A DNA stretch of 64,000 nucleotides from Nocardia sp. NBC_00416 (GCF_036032445.1 NZ_CP107932.1:7008501-7072500); one strand, 5' to 3'; positions 17,210-26,348 are shown, counted from the first letter of the stretch. The notes: generated by a model from the letters alone, not told the origin. Made by a program: numbers and translations.

Positions 17210-18520
17210 TCAGCGTGCGTGGCTCGGGGCGGCGACGCGATGGTCGGCGAGCCGATTGAGCACCGCCTGGTTGGCTTCCCAGCCGTCCGGGAATTTCACC
17301 GGCACCCCGAGGTAGACCGGTTCCGCCGACGGATGCGCGTCGAGGAGTTCCCCGATCCCGGCGCGGCCCACGACGATACAGGCGTGTCGATGCCGGGAGG
17401 CCAGCACGCACAGCCGACCGGCCTCCAGGTGGAAGGCGCCCGCGTCGCGGCGGCCGGAGAGCGGATGCAGGATGACCGTGACATCGTATTCGCGGCCCTG
17501 GAGCCGGTTGGCGGTATCGACCGTGACCTCGGCCGCGATCGTACCGGCCAGTGCGTCGCGCACGGCCTGGGCTTGATCGCGGTGCGCGGTGCCGACCGCG
17601 ATCCGGGTCGCGTCGATCGCCCGGTCGCCGTGTTCGGAGTGCGCGACTCCGCCGCGTTCCAGCAGCCGGCAGGTGAGGTCGGCGATGGCGGCGACGGCTT
17701 CCCCGTCGGTGCGCAGGGTGTGGCGGGCGGGTAATTCGTAGTACGCCCAGCCGTGCACGGCGGCTTCGTCGAGGACATCGTCCACCGGACCGCGCAGGCC
17801 GCGGGTGGTGAATTCGAGGCGGCGCTGTTCAGGCCGGGTGCCGGCCGCGAACGGTGCGAAGGGATAGAACGCCGAGGAGACCACCGCGGCCGCCGAGGGC
17901 GGCAGCCGCCAGGACACCGGCAAGGTGTGCACGGGGATTCCGTCGTTGTGGTTGAGCATCACGGCGACCGCGCTCATGGTCGGATCCCACGACAGGCCCG
18001 CCCAGCGGTCGGCGTCGACGGTGGCGAACGGGTCCAACTGGCCGGGATCGCCTACGAAGAGGCCACGCTCGAAGCGATTCGCGATGCGCAGCAACATATC
18101 CGAGCGCATCTGATAGGCCTCGTCGACGATCGCGTACGACCAGCGGCCTTCGTCCAGGGTCGCCCATTTCGCGGCGGTGCCGATGACGATCGCGCATTTC
18201 TCCAGGTCGGCGGGCCGGTTGGCGACCTCGACATTGTCGCGGTCGATTCGCGCGCTGCGGCGATAGTCGCCGGCGGAGAGCCGGCCGATCAGGAGTGCGG
18301 GGTCGGCGGTGGCCAGCCGGTCGATGAGGTCGTCGACCTGTTCGTTGGTCTGCGCGACGATCATCCGTTGCTCGTCGTCGGCGGCGGCCAGCTGCCGGGC
18401 GGCGCGCACCACCAGCGTGGATTTACCGGCGCCGGGCGGCGAATCGACCACCAGGGCCCGGTGTGCGGTGTCGTCGAGGTCGGTGAGGATCCGGCCGACC
18501 ACCTCGTCCGCTGTGGTCAC
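17210..18520 (-). CDS. SF1 (UPF1/Dna2-like) helicase, last gene of a four-gene operon
   Basis: A compact 436-residue superfamily 1 helicase. Visible motifs: I SPPGAGKST (27-35), II VDEAYQ (132-137), III FVGDPGQLDPF (155-165), SWRLP (203-207), a VGTAHRDQ segment (309-316), V TANRLQGREYDV (336-347) and VI LCVLASRHRH (370-379). It is shorter than UPF1 or Dna2 because accessory domains are missing. The GTG at 18520 is chosen because GGAGGA is about 8 bases away and GTGA overlaps the stop of the gene before it. It probably unwinds nucleic acid together with the Fe-S nuclease of the same operon. Confidence 0.85.
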   Translation of the reverse strand: MTTADEVVGRILTDLDDTAHRALVVDSPPGAGKSTLVVRAARQLAAADDEQRMIVAQTNEQVDDLIDRLATADPALLIGRLSAGDYRRSARIDRDNVEVANRPADLEKCAIVIGTAAKWATLDEGRWSYAIVDEAYQMRSDMLLRIANRFERGLFVGDPGQLDPFATVDADRWAGLSWDPTMSAVAVMLNHNDGIPVHTLPVSWRLPPSAAAVVSSAFYPFAPFAAGTRPEQRRLEFTTRGLRGPVDDVLDEAAVHGWAYYELPARHTLRTDGEAVAAIADLTCRLLERGGVAHSEHGDRAIDATRIAVGTAHRDQAQAVRDALAGTIAAEVTVDTANRLQGREYDVTVILHPLSGRRDAGAFHLEAGRLCVLASRHRHACIVVGRAGIGELLDAHPSAEPVYLGVPVKFPDGWEANQAVLNRLADHRVAAPSHAR

Positions 18521-19995
18521 GACCATTCCTCCGTGAGTTCGGGGGCCGCTTCGGGCGGGGGACCGCCGTGCGTCCACGGAGTTTCCTCGCGGGGCGGGAG
18601 TTTGGCGGGCGGCCCGGCGAAGCCGGTGGGGGAGAAGCGGGCGAAGCCGATCGCGTCGCCCTCCTCGGGCACGCTGCCCAGGGCGGGATTCTTGCCCTGA
18701 CCCATACCGCTCACCAGTTCCAGCTGGATCACATCGTCGTCGACCGCGACGACCTCGGCTTTCTGGTTGGGCCGGTCGATCCGGATCAGTGTTTCCCCGA
18801 TCCGGGCCCGGAACGGGTCGGCGGTGTGCACCCAGAGATACGGTCGCGGGACCTCGCGCGATTTCGGTTTCGCGCGCCGCTCGGGTTCACAGGCGGCGAC
18901 CGCCCCCTGGAACGCTTCGCCGACGAGCCGGTATTCGATCAGCACGCGGGGGTCGTCGAAGGCCCGCTGCGCCTGGAAGGCGTCCAGAGCCTGTTCCTGT
19001 TTGAGCAGCCGCCGGGTCGCCGACACCGCCGAATCCCGGCGGGCCTGCGGATAGCCCTCGGGGATATCGGAGACGAACCAGGAGAACGCGGACCGGTCGT
19101 CGGTCCACCGCTTCGCCACGCTCGCCCCCTCCGGCAGTTCGCGCAGCATTTCCACCGCCCGCCACATCGATCGCCAGGTCGGTTCCAGTTGTCCGCGCAG
19201 CGCTTGTTCGAGCCGTTCCGCGGCGATGACCTTCGCCCATTCGTGTTCGGCGCTGTCGTAGGCGGAGATCAAGGGCGCCAGTTCTTCGTTGTCGAATCCG
19301 GGATCGGTCGCCGGTCCGGCGGGCGGATACGCCAGCGGATCCTCGGCCAGCGCGGCGGCCTCCGGCCCGGTCATTCCGGCCGGCGGGTCGATCCAGCCGA
19401 GCAGCGCCGCCAGGTTCCCGTCCTCGAGGGCGGACTGTCCGGACGCCCAGTGGGTGGTGAGTACCGAGGTCATCGCCAGCGATACGTTGGACCCCGGGAA
19501 ATCCGAGCGATCGCCGAACCAGGTGAGCCATCTGCCGAGCAGCGGAAGCGATTCCGGTACCGCGTTGTCGCCCTCGGTGCGATGGAAGCGCACCGACCGG
19601 CCCAGTAGCCGCAGGAATTCGATCCCACCGGGGTTGGGTAGCAGCAGTTGCGGCGCGTCCAGATAGCGCAGGTAGGCCTCACCGGTCGATTTCACCGTCA
19701 GTTCCTCCGCGTCCTCGCAGAACGCCGAGATATAGGGCAGTACACGGTCGGCGAGGTGTTCGATGAACCGCAACCGCAGCACCCGGTCGCGCGGCTGCGC
19801 CACGATCAGCACTGTCGAATCCTCCGGTGCGCAACCGAGGATCACCGCCAGCGGGGCGGCCGCCTCACCGGCGAGCCGCAACGGCACCAGCACCAGCGGA
19901 CGCTCCGACAGGTGGTAGTGCCGCCGGGCCGCGATGGGTTCGGCGCGCCCGGTCCGCGCCGCGGTCGCCTTGGCCAGCGCGCTGAGCACGCTCAT
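18517..19995 (-). CDS. unrecognised 492-residue protein of the helicase-nuclease operon
   Basis: I do not recognise the family. The N-terminal ~120 residues are alpha/beta (LVLVPLRLAGEAAAPLAVILG, STVLIVAQPRDRVLRLRF), the middle is helical with many Trp and Arg, and the C-terminus (about 400-470: PYLWVHTADPF, GETLIRIDRPNQKAEVVAVDDDVIQLELVS) looks like a small beta-barrel. In Dna2/UPF1-like helicases a beta-barrel is inserted in the motor, so this protein may supply it in trans; that is speculation. It overlaps both neighbours by four bases (ATGA at 19992-19995, GTGA at 18517-18520), indicating a fixed stoichiometric unit. Confidence 0.75.
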   Translation of the reverse strand: MSVLSALAKATAARTGRAEPIAARRHYHLSERPLVLVPLRLAGEAAAPLAVILGCAPEDSTVLIVAQPRDRVLRLRFIEHLADRVLPYISAFCEDAEELTVKSTGEAYLRYLDAPQLLLPNPGGIEFLRLLGRSVRFHRTEGDNAVPESLPLLGRWLTWFGDRSDFPGSNVSLAMTSVLTTHWASGQSALEDGNLAALLGWIDPPAGMTGPEAAALAEDPLAYPPAGPATDPGFDNEELAPLISAYDSAEHEWAKVIAAERLEQALRGQLEPTWRSMWRAVEMLRELPEGASVAKRWTDDRSAFSWFVSDIPEGYPQARRDSAVSATRRLLKQEQALDAFQAQRAFDDPRVLIEYRLVGEAFQGAVAACEPERRAKPKSREVPRPYLWVHTADPFRARIGETLIRIDRPNQKAEVVAVDDDVIQLELVSGMGQGKNPALGSVPEEGDAIGFARFSPTGFAGPPAKLPPREETPWTHGGPPPEAAPELTEEWS

Positions 19996-21089
19996 CGGGC
20001 GACCTCCAGGCGCAGTGCGCGCGCCCGCCGCAGCATCTCCGCGATATCGGCGTGTTCGGGTCCGGGATCGAGGGTTCCGTCGGCCAGGGCCAGGACTGTG
20101 TCGAGGTTGTCGATTCCGCCGAGGTCGTCGCAGACGCCGCGGCCCAGCGTATCCACCGAGCCGTGGGTGCGGGCCTCGGACCGGCAGGCGAACGCCAGTT
20201 CACAGCTGGACATGCAGTCCGGCGCGTAGCGCGACGGGATCGCCGCGACGGTGTCGGACAGTCCGGCGCCGGGTGTGAAAGTGGCGCCGGGCGGAACGAG
20301 ATCCAGCAGCGTGTCGATCGAGGTGAGCCGTGACAGCTGACGGCCGATCACCGCGAGTTGTTTGCGCAGATCCACCAGCGCCGCGGTCGGGCGGTTGGTG
20401 AAATCCCGGGCGCACACCAGGATCGAGTTGTGCGCGACCAGCTCCGGGGGCTGTCCGAGTTCGCGCAGCAGTTCCCGCATGGCCAGGACGTAGACGGCCG
20501 ACTGCCGCGCCGCGGAGGCCACTTGCGCCGGGTCCGCTTGTCCGTCCACGATGGCGAACGATTTGATCTCGACCACGTGGAAGAGCCCGCCGATCTGCAG
20601 CGCCACCACATCGGGTTCGAGGTAGGCGGTGGCTCCGGCGATCTCGAGGCGCAGCATCGGATGGTCGAACATCGTGCCCTGGCCGGACGAGAGCGCTTGC
20701 CCCAGTAGCTGTTTGGTGCGTTGGTAGCGCACCGAATTGGTCGCGTTGTCGCCGACGGTCTCCAGATCGTGGTACCCGACCTCCGGGATGGTCAGTCCCA
20801 GCTCCTCGCGCAGCAGCCGCAGTAGCTCGGCGCATCCGTGCGATTTCACCATGGCTTCGAAACTGTTGCCACGGGTGATCGCGAACGGCGACTGGCCGAA
20901 CTTGGGTGGGAAGCCCAGCTCCTGGGCGATCACGGTCTTGTCGACCGCGGCGGCGTCCAGCAGGGCCCGGCGGGCGCAGCCCGGGTTGGCGGTCAGCGCG
21001 GCGATGGTCCGGGCGTTGTGGCGGCTGGTGGGTGCGTCGCCGCGCAATTCGTCCAGCCGGGTGGTCAGGGTTTTCTCCGCAAGCGTCAT
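19992..21089 (-). CDS. PD-(D/E)XK nuclease of the AddB/Cas4/RecB type with predicted 4Fe-4S cluster
   Basis: A 365-residue nuclease. The RecB-type motifs occur in order: RGNSFE (73-78), EPD (158-160), VVEIKSF (172-178) and QxxxY (Gln196-Tyr200). Four cysteines are placed as in AddB, Cas4 and Dna2: Cys38 before the nuclease core and Cys292, Cys296 and Cys302 after it (C-x3-C-x5-C), predicting a structural iron-sulfur cluster. The ATG at 21089 starts one base after the preceding stop. With the SF1 helicase downstream it forms a split Dna2/AddAB-like end-processing pair. No Cas1, Cas2 or other CRISPR gene is nearby, so it is not a Cas4 of a local array. Confidence 0.85.
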   Translation of the reverse strand: MTLAEKTLTTRLDELRGDAPTSRHNARTIAALTANPGCARRALLDAAAVDKTVIAQELGFPPKFGQSPFAITRGNSFEAMVKSHGCAELLRLLREELGLTIPEVGYHDLETVGDNATNSVRYQRTKQLLGQALSSGQGTMFDHPMLRLEIAGATAYLEPDVVALQIGGLFHVVEIKSFAIVDGQADPAQVASAARQSAVYVLAMRELLRELGQPPELVAHNSILVCARDFTNRPTAALVDLRKQLAVIGRQLSRLTSIDTLLDLVPPGATFTPGAGLSDTVAAIPSRYAPDCMSSCELAFACRSEARTHGSVDTLGRGVCDDLGGIDNLDTVLALADGTLDPGPEHADIAEMLRRARALRLEVAR

Positions 21090-21090
21090 C

Positions 21091-21873
21091 TCAGGCCTCG
21101 TTCCGTCGGCGATCGGCCACCGCGAGCCGAACACCGAACAATTGCGCCGCGGGATCCGCCAGTTGCCGTACCGCACGCTCCGCGGCGTCGGCCCGCTGCT
21201 GTGTGTCGTCGTCTCTGTGCACCTCTAATTCGCGTTCCGCGGCCGCGAGCACCACGTCCGGGTCGATGCTCTTCCCGTCCGTCGCCCCCGGAATCGACAC
21301 TCCCAGTTGCCACAGCACGCGTTGCCCCGCCGGTGTACACCCGTGGTCGGTCATATGCCGGGCCAGCCGGATCGCGCCGGTCAGCAGATCCACCCGCGGA
21401 CTCAACGGCCCGACCATACGCTGCGCCAGCGGCCAGGTGCTCACGGCCAGCAGGCCGCGGGCGGGGGCCAGCAGATCGGTGGTCATGGCCGCGCAGAGGT
21501 AGTACGGGCGTGCGTAGGGCGCGGCCCGGAAGGAGCGTTCTTCGTCCCGGCGCAGGCTGGTGAGCCGGGCCGGGACCAGTTCTCCGGAGAAGAATGCGTC
21601 GTGCACGGCGAGGATCAGTTTCGGGGCGGCGGGCACCGAGAGCAGGGTGAGCGCCCGGTGCACATGCTCACGGACCGGTACCGCCGCCGCGAGCTGCCGG
21701 ACCGGCGCGGGCTGTTCCGGCGCGCCGAGAACAGCGGTGTCCCATTCCGTTTCGGCGGCCCGGAGTTCGGCACGCAGGCGGCGGGCCGCCGTCCGGTCGC
21801 CGGATCCGGCGGCGCGGCGCACCTGCGCGCGTAACTCGGTTATGCGCTGTTCGAGCGCCTCCGCGGTGGGCAT
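21091..21873 (-). CDS. unrecognised protein with coiled-coil N-terminus, first gene of the operon
   Basis: A 260-residue protein. Residues 1-45 form a charged coiled coil (EALEQRITELRAQVRRAAGS and on). The core (about 70-200; LILAVHDAFFSGELVPARL, then YYLCAAMTTDLLAPARGLLAVSTW and ATDGKSIDPDVVLAAAEREL) is helical and could be a winged-helix-like domain. No catalytic motif is seen. It is one base upstream of the nuclease gene and leads the four-gene operon, so it may be the regulatory or target-recognition subunit. The function is not identifiable from the sequence. Confidence 0.75.
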   Translation of the reverse strand: MPTAEALEQRITELRAQVRRAAGSGDRTAARRLRAELRAAETEWDTAVLGAPEQPAPVRQLAAAVPVREHVHRALTLLSVPAAPKLILAVHDAFFSGELVPARLTSLRRDEERSFRAAPYARPYYLCAAMTTDLLAPARGLLAVSTWPLAQRMVGPLSPRVDLLTGAIRLARHMTDHGCTPAGQRVLWQLGVSIPGATDGKSIDPDVVLAAAERELEVHRDDDTQQRADAAERAVRQLADPAAQLFGVRLAVADRRRNEA

Positions 21874-21970
21874 GGGGAGAATGTAGGTGGCAATTCCAGG
21901 GAAGTCCAGTGAATGCCAGTATTTACCGGGGTATGTCGCCGGATTCCGGATTCGGGCAGAGCCGCCGCAG

Positions 21971-21986
21971 CATACTTTTGCGTATG
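21971..21986. promoter_or_regulatory. inverted repeat, candidate operator
   Basis: CATAC (21971-21975) and GTATG (21982-21986) flank TTTTGC, 15 bp before the ATG at 22001. The AT-rich site lies where the promoter of the acyl-CoA-dehydrogenase-like gene is expected and could bind a TetR- or MarR-type regulator. Confidence 0.45.
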
Positions 21987-22000
21987 TTAGCGTCGCGAAT

Positions 22001-23170
22001 ATGATTGCGGCGGGGTCGAATACAGAGTTGGGAATCGGTCAGAGTTTCATCGACGAACTGGCCGCGCGGGCGCAGGCCGCCGAGGACGCGCGCAGATTAC
22101 CGGAGCAGACCATCGCCGACGCGGTGGCCTCGGGTTTCCTCGGAGCGCTGGTGCCCAAGCGGTTCGGCGGCCCGCAGGAGAGATTCCCCGCCGTGCTGGA
22201 TCCGATTCGCCGGATGGCCCACGGATGTGTGTCGAGCGCGTGGACGCTGGGATTCTATGCCCTGCACAACTGGCTGCTCGCCCTGTTTCCCGAACAGGCG
22301 CAGACCGAGGCCTACGGCAGCGGTCCGTTCCTGTGCCCGGCCCCACTGGCGCCGACCGGCCGGGGGATTCCCGCCGAGGGCGGGATCCTGCTGTCGGGCC
22401 GGTGGTCCTGGGCCACCGGCGTGATGAGCGGCAACTGGATCATGGTGGGCGCGCTGTGCGGGCCCACCGACGACCTCTACCTCGCGCTGACACTGCTGCC
22501 CGCCGACGGCGTCGTGATCGAGGACGTGTGGCATACCGAGGGGATGCGCGCGACGGGATCCAACGATGTCGTGATCGAGAATGTATTCGTCCCCGAACAC
22601 CGGATGGCGCGGGTGCTCGACATCTACGGCGGCACCGCGCCCGGAGCCCGCCTGCACGACGCCAGCACCTACCGATGGCCGCTGGTACCGGCCCTGGCGC
22701 TGGCCGCGTCGATGCCGGCGTTGGGAGCGGCCGAACGCGCCACCGATATCTACGCCGACCGTCTCGAGGGCCGGGTCCTGTACGAGGGCGGTACCCGGCA
22801 GCGGGACAAACCGATCGCCCAGGCCCACCTGGGGCAGGCTCAGGTCCGGCTGCGCGCCCTGCACGGCCTGCTCGACGATACGGTCGGCGAGATCGAAGGG
22901 CTGCTCGACACCGGAACGCCCGTCGCGGTGCCGGTCCGGGCGCAGGCCCGGCTGGCCGCCGCGCATATCGTCCGAGAGTCCCGGTCGGTCATCGGCGACC
23001 TGCTGTCCGCGTCCGGCGCGAGTGTGCACTTCACCGACCATCCGATGCAGCGGTTGAAACGCGACGTCGACGTGCTGAGCGGCCATGTGGTCTTCGACTA
23101 CGACACCGCCCGCGAACTCGCCGGGGCCACCGCGATCGGTATTAAGGTGCCACGTTCGGCCATGCTCTGA
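22001..23170 (+). CDS. acyl-CoA-dehydrogenase-fold flavoprotein (HpaB/DszC-like monooxygenase)
   Basis: A 389-residue protein with the acyl-CoA dehydrogenase architecture: helical N-domain (EQTIADAVASGFLGALVPKRFGG), beta middle domain (GRWSWATGVMSGNWIMVGALC) and C-terminal helical bundle. The segment MRATGSNDVVIENVFVPEHR is typical of the flavin-dependent hydroxylase branch (HpaB C2, HsaA, DszC) rather than of fatty acyl-CoA enzymes, and the general base Glu of true dehydrogenases is not evident. It probably hydroxylates an aromatic substrate with FMNH2 from a separate reductase, which is not encoded here. It is convergent with a catabolic block at 23216-27440. Confidence 0.8.
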   Translation: MIAAGSNTELGIGQSFIDELAARAQAAEDARRLPEQTIADAVASGFLGALVPKRFGGPQERFPAVLDPIRRMAHGCVSSAWTLGFYALHNWLLALFPEQAQTEAYGSGPFLCPAPLAPTGRGIPAEGGILLSGRWSWATGVMSGNWIMVGALCGPTDDLYLALTLLPADGVVIEDVWHTEGMRATGSNDVVIENVFVPEHRMARVLDIYGGTAPGARLHDASTYRWPLVPALALAASMPALGAAERATDIYADRLEGRVLYEGGTRQRDKPIAQAHLGQAQVRLRALHGLLDDTVGEIEGLLDTGTPVAVPVRAQARLAAAHIVRESRSVIGDLLSASGASVHFTDHPMQRLKRDVDVLSGHVVFDYDTARELAGATAIGIKVPRSAML

Positions 23171-23181
23171 CCACAGCTGTC

Positions 23182-23206
23182 GCACCCGCTCGGCCCGAGC
23201 GGGTGC
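23182..23206. terminator. bidirectional hairpin between convergent genes
   Basis: GCACCCGCTCGG (23182-23193) is the exact inverse of CCGAGCGGGTGC (23195-23206). The stem is at least 10 bp and sits between two convergent stops. No T tract is present. Confidence 0.65.
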
Positions 23207-23215
23207 TCGGCCGGC

Positions 23216-23596
23216 CTATTCCCGAAGCGCGGCCTCCGAGCGGCGCATGACCTCGGTGTCCAGTTCCTGGATCTGGATGGTGACGCCGTCGGGGTCGATC
23301 AGCCGGAGGCTGCGTCCGAAGTCCTCCTCGACCAACTCCGGGGTGTAACCGGCTTCGCGCAGGCGGGTGGCGACTGTTTCGAGGGGCTCGTCGGTGGCGA
23401 ATCCCAGTTCCACGGCGCCCGGCGGACGCCCCTTCGAGACCGAGGCGTCGTGGATGCCCACCGCGCCCGCGTCCGCGTCCAGTTGCGTCCAGACCGACAG
23501 TCCGGTGTCATTGCCGGGGCGCAATCCGAGCCCGGCGTAGAAACGGCGGGATTCCTCGACATCGGCGACGTATCGGATAGGCAGTGCAGTCAGCAC
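23216..23596 (-). CDS. VOC family (glyoxalase/extradiol dioxygenase fold) protein
   Basis: A 126-residue single-domain vicinal oxygen chelate protein: IRYVADVEESRRFYAGLGL at the start, VELGFATDEPLETVATRL in the middle and LIDPDGVTIQIQEL at the end. The final Glu is the usual metal ligand, while the first-His position is replaced (RYVADV), so metal chemistry is uncertain. The GTG at 23596 has AGGAGG 4-5 bases upstream. It is probably the last gene of the catabolic operon running left from 27440. Confidence 0.8.
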   Translation of the reverse strand: MLTALPIRYVADVEESRRFYAGLGLRPGNDTGLSVWTQLDADAGAVGIHDASVSKGRPPGAVELGFATDEPLETVATRLREAGYTPELVEEDFGRSLRLIDPDGVTIQIQELDTEVMRRSEAALRE

Positions 23597-23766
23597 GGAT
23601 CCTCCTGGGCAGAGTGGGCGGCCACGGCCGTCCGGTAACGGGTTTACCGTTCCGATCGTGCATCGCGGCACGCTGCTCGGCGACGAAATACGCCGGTCCG
23701 GACGGAATCCGGCACCGAAGCGGCCTGTGGTGGCGGAATCCGGCACCACAGGAATCCTCGCGTCGG

Positions 23767-24978
23767 CTAGATGATTCCGCGCGACCGGAGAGCCTCGAGC
23801 TCGGCCTCGGTTTTTCCGAGCAGACCGGAGTACACCTCGTCGTTGTGCTGTCCCGGCCGGGCCGACCCGGCGTTGCGAATGGTCCCCGGAGTGACCGACA
23901 GGACGGGAATCACGCCCGGGCCCTTCACATTCCGCTGGATCCGCTCGTCGTAGTGGTCGGCGATCATGCCGCGCGCGTTGAGCTGCGGGTCGGTGACGAC
24001 CTCGGCGACGGTATTGATGGGCCCGCTGATCACGCCCGCCTCGTTCAAGGTGGCGATGATCTCCGCGGGCTGCCGGGCCGCGGCCCACTCGCCGATGATC
24101 TCGTCGAGTACGTCCTGGTTGCGGCCGCGCGCGGTGTGGCCGGCGAAACGTTCGTCCGTGGCCAGCTCCGGTCGTTCCATCGCCGCGCACAACCGTCGGA
24201 ACACCGTGTCCTGGTTGGCGGCGATCACCACCCAGCTGCCGTCGGCGCTGCGGTAGATATTCGACGGCGCGATACCTTCCAGGCGGGTGCCCGAGGGGCC
24301 GCGCACCACGCCGCCCACGTCGTAGTCGGGGATGGTGGATTCCTGCACGGCGAGGCAGGCTTCGGTGAGCGCGGCGTCCACGATCTGCCCGTCGCCGGTG
24401 ACCGTGCGCCGGTAGAGCGCGGCCAGCGCACCCTGGGCGGCGAACATCCCCGCCAGGCTGTCGCCTAGGGAGAGTGCGAGCCGCGGGGGCGGACCGCCCG
24501 GGAAACCGTTCATATGGCGCAGGCCGCTGGCCGCCTCGGCGACCGAGGCGTACCCGGCTTTCTGCGCTTCCGGTCCGGTCTGCCCGTATCCGGACACGCG
24601 GACCAGGATGATGCCCCGGTTGCGTGCCCGCAGCACCTCGTATCCGAGACCCCACCGTTCCAGCGTGCCGGGGCGCAGATTCTCCACGATGATGTCGGAC
24701 GTCTCCGCCAGTTCCAGGAACAGGTCCCGACCGGCGTCTTCCCGGAGGTTGAGGGTGAGCGCTTTCTTGTTGCGCGCGTGCACCGTCCAGAAGAAGTGAT
24801 GCCCGTCCAGTTCGGCCTGGCCCCAGGTGCGCAGCGGGTCGGGGGCGTCCGGCGGCTCCAGTTTGATCACCTCGGCGCCCATATCGCCGAGTAGCCGTCC
24901 GGCGAACGGTCCGGAGATCAACGTGCCGATCTCGAGTACCCGGATACCGTCCAGAGCGCCCGTAGTCGCGGAGTCCAT
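23767..24978 (-). CDS. CaiB/BaiF family (class III) CoA transferase
   Basis: A 403-residue enzyme of the formyl-CoA transferase family, moving CoA between carboxylic acids. It shows the family opening GIRVLEIGTLISGPFAGRLLGDMGAEVIK, KKALTLNLR, IVENLRPGTLERWGLGYE and LGDSLAGMFAAQGALAAL, whose Asp is the likely catalytic residue corresponding to Asp169 of formyl-CoA transferase. No membrane segment. It lies in the same orientation as the hydrolase and dioxygenase genes, which suggests CoA activation of a ring-cleavage or side-chain product. Confidence 0.88.
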   Translation of the reverse strand: MDSATTGALDGIRVLEIGTLISGPFAGRLLGDMGAEVIKLEPPDAPDPLRTWGQAELDGHHFFWTVHARNKKALTLNLREDAGRDLFLELAETSDIIVENLRPGTLERWGLGYEVLRARNRGIILVRVSGYGQTGPEAQKAGYASVAEAASGLRHMNGFPGGPPPRLALSLGDSLAGMFAAQGALAALYRRTVTGDGQIVDAALTEACLAVQESTIPDYDVGGVVRGPSGTRLEGIAPSNIYRSADGSWVVIAANQDTVFRRLCAAMERPELATDERFAGHTARGRNQDVLDEIIGEWAAARQPAEIIATLNEAGVISGPINTVAEVVTDPQLNARGMIADHYDERIQRNVKGPGVIPVLSVTPGTIRNAGSARPGQHNDEVYSGLLGKTEAELEALRSRGII

Positions 24979-25065
24979 CGCGGCATTATCTCCTGCGCCG
25001 GCCGGGCTCGATCCGAGGGGTTGCGCGCGGCCGGACGGTGTCCCGCGACGGCAGCGCGGACCGGC

Positions 25066-26241
25066 TCATGCGCGCGGGCCCAGGTCGCGGGTGCGCAGCC
25101 AGTCGTCGACCAGGCCGATCGCCTTCGCGAGCGGTTCACGCTGGTCGGGACCGAGATAGTAGTGGTTGGCGCCGGGGATCTCGTGCAGTTCCTTGTCCGC
25201 GCAGCCCAGCGCCGCGTAGATCCGATGGGCGTGCGAGGGGGTGCAGACATTGTCGGCGGCGTTGTAGAGCACCAGCGTGGGCACGGCGATATCCGGTCCG
25301 CAGGCCACCGCGTCGCCCAGTGCGTCGTCGATGCTCCACTGCGACAGCCAACTGCGCAGGGTGGTGAACCGGGCCAGCCCGAACGCGCCGGTGTTCACCT
25401 CCTGCGGTTCACCAAGATAGGACTCACCGGGAGTGCGGTCATTGGGGTCGAGGGCGGGGTCGAGGACGGTGGGGTCGGCCATGGTGCCGTGCACGACGAA
25501 GCAGAATTCGTCCTGCGGACGGTCCGAAGCCCGGATGGCGACCAGTTTCTCCTTCACCCAGGCGGTGATCCGCCGGTTCCGGTCGTGTTGGGCCTGCCGG
25601 TAGCGAGCCACGAATTCCGGGGTATAGGGCGGCTGGTTGGGGTTGGCCGTGTCGTAGAGGTCCAGTTCCGGGTCGCGCCGGGTCGGGTCGGTCTCGTCCA
25701 GGATCGCGGGATCCAGGCATTCGGTGAGGGTGTGGTGACGGCTGATATGCGCGGCCATCAGCAGAATTCCGTCGGCGGGGATCAGGCCGAGTGCGGTGAG
25801 GTCGGGACCGTCACCGGAGGGGCTCGCGGTGACCGTCGGATGTTGGGCCTGCTGCTGGTAGTACACCGATAGCGAGCCGCCGCCGCTCCACCCGGCCAGC
25901 ACGACCTTGTCGTAGCCGAGCCGGTTCTTCGCGTCACGGACGCATTCCCCGAGGTCCTGCACCACTTTCTCCATGAGCAGCGCGGCGTCGGCGCCCCGGT
26001 AGCGGCTGTTGCACACGATGATGTGATGCCCTGCCCTGGCGAGTGCGGTGACGATCGGCAGGTAGGTGCCGCTGGAGACCGGGTGCATGAGCACCAGCAC
26101 CGTATCGGAGGCGAGGTCCGCGGGTTTCACCAGAATCGAATCGAGGGTGACCATTTCGGTGAGCCCGCCGTAGGCGTCTCGGGTTCCGGAGGTGTTCGCG
26201 TAGGCCACGACATACGGGATGCGTTCGACATGATGCGACAT
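25066..26241 (-). CDS. alpha/beta hydrolase
   Basis: About 391 residues from the ATG at 26241 (MSHHVERIPYV). The nucleophile elbow GWSGGGS places Ser119; the strand before it is DKVVLAG. Near the C-terminus TLVLYNAADNVCTPSHAHRIY supplies the acid region and IPGANHYYLGP the catalytic His. It is larger than simple meta-cleavage hydrolases, with an inserted helical lid (about 140-290). The context between a ring-cleavage dioxygenase and a CoA transferase suggests an ester or C-C bond hydrolase of an aromatic pathway. Confidence 0.8.
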   Translation of the reverse strand: MSHHVERIPYVVAYANTSGTRDAYGGLTEMVTLDSILVKPADLASDTVLVLMHPVSSGTYLPIVTALARAGHHIIVCNSRYRGADAALLMEKVVQDLGECVRDAKNRLGYDKVVLAGWSGGGSLSVYYQQQAQHPTVTASPSGDGPDLTALGLIPADGILLMAAHISRHHTLTECLDPAILDETDPTRRDPELDLYDTANPNQPPYTPEFVARYRQAQHDRNRRITAWVKEKLVAIRASDRPQDEFCFVVHGTMADPTVLDPALDPNDRTPGESYLGEPQEVNTGAFGLARFTTLRSWLSQWSIDDALGDAVACGPDIAVPTLVLYNAADNVCTPSHAHRIYAALGCADKELHEIPGANHYYLGPDQREPLAKAIGLVDDWLRTRDLGPRA

Positions 26242-26348
26242 TGTGTTGCCTGCCTTGATCTTTCGATCCGGCCGTGTCCGGGGCGGCGCGGAGTGCGGGC
26301 CCCGACCGGCGGGAATTCGGCGCCGGCGGGGATCGGGATCGGCCGAGA

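Noticed and set aside
19992..21089. Cas4 of a CRISPR system
   Set aside because: The nuclease is Cas4/AddB-like, but no array, cas1 or cas2 is found; linkage is to an SF1 helicase.
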